From an uncultured Desulfuromonas sp. (GTDB lineage: Bacteria > Desulfobacterota > Desulfuromonadia > Desulfuromonadales > Desulfuromonadaceae): DNA of 64,000 nt. Shown piece by piece: positions 58,846 through 64,000 of the stretch. The notes under the pieces are model-generated. The model was not told the DNA's origin. It worked only from the letters and a program-made list of their open reading frames with translations, and ran no database searches. The stretch lies in NCBI RefSeq assembly GCF_963678835.1, contig NZ_OY787469.1, positions 248,001-312,000 on the forward strand, written 5' to 3'. Numbering within the stretch: the stretch's first letter is position 1; each line of letters opens with the position of its first letter. Position numbers and translations under genes: made by a program.

Positions 58846-59749
58846 CGGACGCCTCTTCCACCAGGTCGAGAAAACGGCACAGCGGCGCTTTGATTTCCGC
58901 CGCGGGCAGGATACGTAACGGTGTCGTGGCTAAAAAACGCTCTACCTCCGATTGCGACAGCGACGGAAAATAATGGCAAAACAGCGCCGCGCACTGGCGC
59001 GGCCGGTTGCGGCAGCGTTCGACATAGGCGGGATAGAGGCGTTGGAACAGTTCGCTCACCGCCTTTGGCAGGTCCCGCGCCACGATATGGCTCAGCAGCA
59101 GGGGCGGCCCCTGCGGGTTGCGCTGGTGCCAGAGGCGATTGAGGTCCAGGGCGTAATGCAGCGGCCGGCCACGGTTCTGGGCGTGCGAAAGGTTCACCAT
59201 CATCGCGGCCAACGGCTCCGCGATCATGACGAAATCGGCGTCACCGGTCATGACCAGTTGCGCCGAGCTGACGGCCCCGCCGCCGGACACCAGCCGCACA
59301 TCGGCCATGTTCACCGGGCTGTTGCGCAGCAGCAGGCGCAGGGTCAACTCCGGCATATCGCCGCGAAAAGGCAGGGCCAGCCGTTTGCCGCGCAGCTCTT
59401 CCAGGCGGATGTCACCGGCACTGCCCAGCAGCCAGAGCGGGGTACCCGCCACGCTGAACAGCAGATTGAGGTCGGGCAGGGCCTTGCGCAGGCGCGTGTA
59501 TTCCAGGGCGCTGATCACGAGAATATCGGCTTGGCCCGAAAGCAGCATGGCTCGATACTGATCCGGTGAACGCCAGGGGATAAAGTGTGTTTCGTAGCCG
59601 AGGCGAGCAAACACATCCTCCTGGGCCATGAGCATCAGCGCACCGCTTTCGAACAGCGGTGCACCGAGCAGGTTGAGGCGCCGTGCCGCGCCGCACGGCG
59701 TTATCCACAGCAAAACGATCACCAGAACCGCTGCCGCACGGACGCTCAT
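58832..59749 (-). CDS. NMT1/NitT-type ABC substrate-binding protein
   Basis: A 305-residue protein with a signal peptide (hydrophobic to about CGAA). It has the type II binding-protein pattern of the NMT1/ThiY group (LNLLGAPLFESGALMLMAQE, GQADILVISALEYTRL, TGDADFVMIAEPLAAMM). Its start overlaps the methyltransferase stop (ATGA). It works with the permease and ATPase downstream. Ligand unknown, but pairing with a TonB receptor suggests a molecule too large for porins or a chelate. Confidence 0.88.
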   Translation of the reverse strand: MSVRAAAVLVIVLLWITPCGAARRLNLLGAPLFESGALMLMAQEDVFARLGYETHFIPWRSPDQYRAMLLSGQADILVISALEYTRLRKALPDLNLLFSVAGTPLWLLGSAGDIRLEELRGKRLALPFRGDMPELTLRLLLRNSPVNMADVRLVSGGGAVSSAQLVMTGDADFVMIAEPLAAMMVNLSHAQNRGRPLHYALDLNRLWHQRNPQGPPLLLSHIVARDLPKAVSELFQRLYPAYVERCRNRPRQCAALFCHYFPSLSQSEVERFLATTPLRILPAAEIKAPLCRFLDLVEEASDEAL

Positions 59750-60741
59750 GGCCGCACCCCGACTACCAGATCGCTGTTGCCGCCCAGGCTGTTGTCGTTG
59801 TGCAAGGCGTCAATGCGAAACCCGGCGCGTTGCATGGCCTGTTCCTGCGCGCCCCGCTCCAGGGAAACGTCGGACCCGCGCAGGGCCACGCCGATACGGC
59901 TGATGACCACGTCCGCGGGCGCGGTGCGTTCGTTGTACAGACCCTCATGCACACACAGCAGGACGCCGCCGGGGCGCATGGCCGCGAACAGCTTTGCCAT
60001 CAGGCGTTGCAGATCCTCCGCGTAATAGAGCGAGCGCGCGGCGATCACCAGGTCATAGTCGCCGCCGAGATCATCCCGGTTGTAGTTGCCCGCGGTAAAG
60101 GTTATCGTGCCATCCGCGGTGTGATGGGCGGCGTAATCACGGGTTTTTTCCATGACCGCGGGCAGGTCGAGCAGGGTCAGCGCCACATGGGGATACACGT
60201 CCTTGACGGACAGGCCGAGATGGCCGGGGCCGCAGCCGAGATCAAGGACGCGCTTCACGTCGGCCATGCGCCCCAAGGCGTCCAGCCGCGCCAGCAACGG
60301 CGCGGCAATGGACTTCTGAAAAGCGATCAGATGTTCGCTGGCGCGCGCCCAGATCGCTTCGGCCTCAAGGCGTAGCGCGGCAACGTCACCGCCGCGCAGC
60401 AGCTCGGGCAGTTGATCGAGCCCCCTGAGGCGCAACGCGCTCATCCGACGAAAAACGCTGCCCTGATACAACTCGGAGGTGCTGTTCAGATACTGTTGCG
60501 CCGGCAGCGTGTTGATGTAACGTCCGGCGAATTTGTCCACATAGCCGCAGGCGGTGAGCGCATCGAGAAACAGGGCGGCTTTTGCCGCATCCAGATGTTT
60601 TACGGCGGCAACCTCCTCTGCCGTTGTCCAGCTCGAAAGCAGATCGAACAATTCCAGATCGACGGCGCCGTTGAGCAGGTGCCAGCGGATGGCGCCGTTG
60701 ATCTCATCCAGGATCGTCTGTTTGTTGTTTTCTTCCCTCAT
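59746..60741 (-). CDS. SAM-dependent O-methyltransferase-like protein
   Basis: A 331-residue enzyme. The start was set at the ATG one base after the TonB-receptor stop. An N-terminal winged-helix dimerisation region (about 1-90) is followed by a Rossmann methyltransferase domain with VLDLGCGPGHLGLSV (motif I) and DYDLVIAARSLYYAED. It resembles caffeate/acetylserotonin-type O-methyltransferases. In this operon it may methylate the imported ligand or a metallophore. No biosynthetic partner enzyme is in the window. Confidence 0.85.
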   Translation of the reverse strand: MREENNKQTILDEINGAIRWHLLNGAVDLELFDLLSSWTTAEEVAAVKHLDAAKAALFLDALTACGYVDKFAGRYINTLPAQQYLNSTSELYQGSVFRRMSALRLRGLDQLPELLRGGDVAALRLEAEAIWARASEHLIAFQKSIAAPLLARLDALGRMADVKRVLDLGCGPGHLGLSVKDVYPHVALTLLDLPAVMEKTRDYAAHHTADGTITFTAGNYNRDDLGGDYDLVIAARSLYYAEDLQRLMAKLFAAMRPGGVLLCVHEGLYNERTAPADVVISRIGVALRGSDVSLERGAQEQAMQRAGFRIDALHNDNSLGGNSDLVVGVRP

Positions 60742-60742
60742 C

Positions 60743-62764
60743 TTAAAACCTGTAATCCAATTGCAGACCGAAGGAGCGCGGCGCGGCATCCTCCACCACT
60801 TCGTAGGTTCCCCAGTAAGTGGCGGACTCGCGATAATGGCGATCAAACAGGTTTTTGCACCATAAGGTAACAGTGTAATGTTCCGTCAGATAGCCGCCGC
60901 GCACATCAACGGTGGCGTAACCGCCTTCTTGCAGCCGGTTTTCACCGTCGTGATAAAACGAGCTGGTCGCCATGACGTCACCACCGATGAACATGCCATT
61001 GCCATGCAAATAAGAGCCGCCGACGCTGGCGGTAAAACGCGGCACGTAGGGCAGATCCTTGCCCGCGTAAAGGTCGTTGCTACGCGTGTCGTCAGCTTTG
61101 GCGCGGGTGTAGCCGCCGTTGAAGTAAAGATCGAGGCCCGTTAGCGGATTCAGCGTCAAGCCCAACTCCGCGCCGTAAGAAGCCGCGGCGGCGACATTGG
61201 CGATCTCCATGACGCCCATCTGCGTGGCGCTACTGCGACTGACCTGTTTATCGCTCATGTCGATATAGAACAGCGCGGCGCTCAGTCGGCAGCGGGCGGC
61301 GGCAAAATCCTGTTTGTAGCCGACTTCGTAACTGATGCTCTCCTCGTCACCATAGAGCAGAGAGTCGCGTGACGTCGCCAGATTGTAATTCACGCCTCCG
61401 CAAAGATAGCCTTTGGCGACACTGGCGTAGAGCACGCCGTCGGCGATGCGCTGGTTCCAGGCCAGACGTGGAAGCCACTGGTCAAAGGTCTCGCTGTCCT
61501 GGAATGCGGCGTTGCCGGACGCGGTGCGGTAGTCCATGTCCGCATCCAGCTTGGTGCGTTCAACGCGCAGTCCCAGCGCCAGACTACCGGAAGCGGTGAC
61601 CGGCAGGTTGTAGGTGCCGAACAGGGCGCAGGTCCGGGTGTCGATATCACTGCTACGCCGTTGTTGCATCGCGGTCTTTTCAAACATCACCTCGCTGTCC
61701 TGGCGATTGACGAAGAGCCCCAGCAGCCACTGCCCTTCAGGATGCTGCAGACGCAGCTCTTCACTGAAATTGAGGTCGTCGAGATCAAAGGCGGATCGCC
61801 CCCTGTCGGCGACGGTGCCGTCAAAATCTTTATCAAAATTCCGCTGGTAGGTGGTCAGACCCGTAATGGAATGGACGGCCAGATCCTCCGAGGGATGATA
61901 ATCGATGTGCAGGCTGGTGACGCTGCCGCTGTAGTCCTGATCGTAGCGGTCGTTGTAATTGATCGTATAACGTTTGGTGGCCGCGGGACCTTGAGTGTAA
62001 CGAAACTTGCCTTTGGCATCGACGGCGTCGAGGTACAATGAGGACAGGAAAATTTCCAGCTTCTCAGTGATTGGCGCGCGCAGTTTCAGGTGGACGTCTT
62101 TGCGCTCATATTCCCCGGCTTGGTCGTCGTCCGTGGCCAGATTGGTGAAATAGCCGTCAGTTTTTTCCAGCGCGGCCGCGACGGACAGAAACAGCCGGTC
62201 TGGCTGTAGCGGACCGCCGACTTCAGCCTGAAGTCGCGCCGTGCCCGAATGATCGTCGCTGTCGTAAAGACCGACCCGCGCAGAGCACGCAGCCCGTGTT
62301 TCATTATCGACGGACGCGGTGACGAGATGAATCACACCGGATTCGGTGTTGCTGCCGTAAAGCGTGCCCTGCGGCCCTTTGAGGATCTCCACCCGGCCAA
62401 GGTGCAACAACGATGGTTGCTGCATGAAAACCGTCGGCAGCGCCACGCCGTCGATGAAAATTCCAGCCGGGCCCTGCAGGGTGGCCACGAACGGCGAAAC
62501 GCCGCGAATCATGACGGCATTACCGACGTTGTCCGCCTTGACATGCACATTGGCGGCAAACCGCGACAGATCCTTCAAAGTGTGGATCTCTTTTTCTTCC
62601 AGGCTGCCACGACTGAAAACATCCATGCTGATGGGTGTTATATTTTGCGGCTGGGAAAATTTTTGCGCGGTAACCACGATGGTCTCTTCGTCGCCGTCCA
62701 CGAGAGCCACGGCCGGGGCACTCAACAGAAGTAACAGTAACAGTGCCGAAACGGTATGATGCAT
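60743..62764 (-). CDS. TonB-dependent outer-membrane receptor
   Basis: A 673-residue receptor. Signal peptide to about residue 20, a TonB-box-like EETIVVTAQ, plug domain (about 25-150: PISMDVFSRGSLEEKEIHTL, VEILKGPQGTLYGSNTESGVIH), and a 22-strand-type barrel ending in F. The ATG follows AGGAGG. It is the first gene of the five-gene leftward operon TonB-methyltransferase-SBP-permease-ATPase. Its substrate is probably a chelated metal or a cofactor, not identifiable from sequence. Confidence 0.93.
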   Translation of the reverse strand: MHHTVSALLLLLLLSAPAVALVDGDEETIVVTAQKFSQPQNITPISMDVFSRGSLEEKEIHTLKDLSRFAANVHVKADNVGNAVMIRGVSPFVATLQGPAGIFIDGVALPTVFMQQPSLLHLGRVEILKGPQGTLYGSNTESGVIHLVTASVDNETRAACSARVGLYDSDDHSGTARLQAEVGGPLQPDRLFLSVAAALEKTDGYFTNLATDDDQAGEYERKDVHLKLRAPITEKLEIFLSSLYLDAVDAKGKFRYTQGPAATKRYTINYNDRYDQDYSGSVTSLHIDYHPSEDLAVHSITGLTTYQRNFDKDFDGTVADRGRSAFDLDDLNFSEELRLQHPEGQWLLGLFVNRQDSEVMFEKTAMQQRRSSDIDTRTCALFGTYNLPVTASGSLALGLRVERTKLDADMDYRTASGNAAFQDSETFDQWLPRLAWNQRIADGVLYASVAKGYLCGGVNYNLATSRDSLLYGDEESISYEVGYKQDFAAARCRLSAALFYIDMSDKQVSRSSATQMGVMEIANVAAAASYGAELGLTLNPLTGLDLYFNGGYTRAKADDTRSNDLYAGKDLPYVPRFTASVGGSYLHGNGMFIGGDVMATSSFYHDGENRLQEGGYATVDVRGGYLTEHYTVTLWCKNLFDRHYRESATYWGTYEVVEDAAPRSFGLQLDYRF

Positions 62765-63244
62765 GACAAGCCTCCTGTGTTTTTAGCCTGAATCAAGTCC
62801 ATGGTGTGACGAGCACATGCCCGTATGTTTTGCCCTCCACGGATTCAGATTTAAGATCGGAGGATACGAAAAGGCACGCCGCCGTGACTATCATCCGCTG
62901 CACGAAAAGTTGTCTTTGCGGATCGTTATAAATCGGCAACACCCCGTTTTTTGTGAAGACGGCTTTTTAGCGGCGATGACTAAACCCACACGAACCTCAA
63001 GAACTTAGCTGTCTAAAACATGACTATTATTGTTTTGTTTATATATAAGAGTGAAACGGTAATAATTGACAGATCTCATACCCAAGGCTAGCCTTTGCAA
63101 AGTTGTGGTTAGCAAACGATAATACGGGAAAACGTGTGCTCTATTTTATAACTATTTTTGTCTTCAATAGTTTGCGGAAGAATGTTCCGCTTTTTTCTGA
63201 ACAAGAGAACCCGCAAGGGAGAAACATCGATCAGGGAGGTGGCG
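62765..63244. other. Divergent intergenic region, 480 bases
   Basis: No credible gene. It should contain the promoters of the TonB-led operon (leftward) and of the hemerythrin gene (rightward). The middle is AT-rich. I see no convincing riboswitch or Fur site here. Confidence 0.45.
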
Positions 63245-63751
63245 ATGAAAACTGAACCGAAAGAGCGTCGTGTTTATGTGGTGGAATGGAAAGAGGCGTA
63301 CAGCAACGGAATTGATGAGGTTGATGAGCAGCACAAACATCTGTTTTTTCTGGTGAAGTGTCTGAAGCTTGAAACCATTGAGAAAACGTTGGATGAGCTG
63401 GCAGACTACGTATTCAGCCACTTTTCCACCGAGCAAAAACTGATGGAGGAGAGTGACTACCCCGATCAAGAACGCCATCGTCAGATTCATGATCAGTTTG
63501 TTTCAAACGTGGCGGAATGTATTGCCAACGATGATCCCTGGGATGACGAGCGTCTCCACGAGTTACGCAAGTTTCTCAATAAATGGCTGATCGGCCATAT
63601 CATGACAGACGACCAGCAGTTTGGTCGCTGGTACAAGCAGTATCAATATCAACAGAACTTTGAAGAATTGCGCTTTTCCGGTGATGATGAACGGGGGTGG
63701 TTGAGCCACTTGTTCAAACCGGATTGGGTTTTACGCCTGCTGGGGAAATAG
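63245..63751 (+). CDS. Bacteriohemerythrin
   Basis: A 168-residue four-helix non-heme di-iron O2-binding protein. Iron ligands follow the family pattern: IDEVDEQHKHLFF, HFSTEQKLMEESDYPDQERHRQIHDQF, and HIMTDDQQF. The start was set at the ATG behind GGGAGG. It carries about 30 extra C-terminal residues. In anaerobes such proteins bind or scavenge oxygen. Confidence 0.92.
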   Translation: MKTEPKERRVYVVEWKEAYSNGIDEVDEQHKHLFFLVKCLKLETIEKTLDELADYVFSHFSTEQKLMEESDYPDQERHRQIHDQFVSNVAECIANDDPWDDERLHELRKFLNKWLIGHIMTDDQQFGRWYKQYQYQQNFEELRFSGDDERGWLSHLFKPDWVLRLLGK

Positions 63752-63799
63752 AGGACCGACGATTTCATCAAAGGCGACAAAAACATAAGCAGGCTGGTG

Positions 63800-64000
63800 C
63801 TACAAAACCGGAGGCCCGCAGTCGTAGACATGTTGGCTGCGCAGGAATTCGCCGAACTGGCCGTCGGTTTTAACAATGTGATTGAGTAACCACTCGCGCA
63901 GGGATTTATAAAGATCGGAGGAGAGCCCCGTGTAGCCGGTCAGCACTTGTTCCTGGTAGTCACTCACGGTCTTTTTAAAGGCACGGTGGGCCTTGATATG
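63800..64000 (-). CDS. Second bacteriohemerythrin, 3' end only
   Basis: The last 66 codons of a leftward gene that enters from the right edge, ending in TAG. The visible part includes REWLLNHIVKTDGQFGEFL, the final iron-binding segment of hemerythrins, and a C-terminal YDCGPPVL. It converges with the complete hemerythrin gene, 48 bases away. Confidence 0.8.
   Translation of the reverse strand, partial: HIKAHRAFKKTVSDYQEQVLTGYTGLSSDLYKSLREWLLNHIVKTDGQFGEFLRSQHVYDCGPPVL

Overview
The window looks like the chromosome of a Gram-negative, anaerobic deltaproteobacterium of the Desulfuromonas/Pelobacter/Geobacter lineage (Desulfuromonadales). This is inferred from gene content, not from a marker gene: ferredoxin-dependent indolepyruvate oxidoreductase with a phenylacetate-CoA-ligase domain and a branched-chain amino-acid ABC importer, a TAXI-type TRAP transporter, a sigma-54 activator beside a NifX-like protein, hemerythrins, several nitroreductases, many PAS/c-di-GMP sensors and a TonB receptor. 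There is no rRNA, tRNA or CRISPR array.

Layout. 0-2.3 kb: TAXI TRAP transporter (fused permease cut by the window edge, plus binding protein). 2.5-9 kb: PAS sensor, a probably frameshifted membrane protein, an adenylate-kinase-like P-loop protein, a ccdAB toxin-antitoxin pair, two paralogous small exported proteins and a large membrane-anchored beta-propeller-like protein. 9.2-16.7 kb is accessory: a Fic protein, a scar of a second ccd locus with a 23-bp palindrome, an AT-rich two-gene Pycsar anti-phage system (pycTM-pycC), an IS4-family element, an intact parDE module, a frameshifted RelE-type toxin with its antitoxin, and relics of the neighbouring ATPase gene. 16.8-22.8 kb: one leftward operon, modC-modB-DUF364-(palindromic element)-leaderless binding protein-GTPase-ATPase, which looks like an uncharacterised oxyanion or metal uptake and processing system. 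22.9-25.5 kb: dispersed hairpin repeats around two hsp20 genes. 25.6-40.9 kb: mostly core and regulatory genes (three nitroreductase-fold proteins, GGDEF/EAL, sigma-54 activator plus NifX-like protein, DUF445, zinc-less DksA-like, HNH, PAS/PP2C phosphatase, a flavin disulfide oxidoreductase, a CitA/CitB-type two-component pair).

41-55.6 kb: an amino-acid uptake and oxidation locus (livK, livH, iorA, iorB, livM, livG and a livF-paaK gene fusion) broken up by repeat blocks and carrying an embedded second Fic gene. Its middle 6.5 kb is bracketed by two nearly identical ~450-500-bp inverted repeats. The plausible logic is import of branched-chain or aromatic amino acids, oxidation of the derived 2-oxo acids to acyl-/aryl-CoA by IorAB, and CoA activation of the corresponding aryl acids by the PaaK domain.

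55.6-62.8 kb: a noticeably GC-rich cluster with a tandem FMN-binding exported protein, an AraC regulator and a tightly coupled operon TonB receptor-methyltransferase-NitT/TauT-like ABC importer, with a Fur-like site in the divergent region. This resembles a chelated-metal or small-ligand uptake system. Two convergent bacteriohemerythrin genes close the window.

The strongest candidates for something undescribed are the modCB-DUF364-GTPase-ATPase operon, the dispersed multi-hairpin repeat family whose copies show compensatory base changes, and the TonB/methyltransferase/ABC/FMN cluster.
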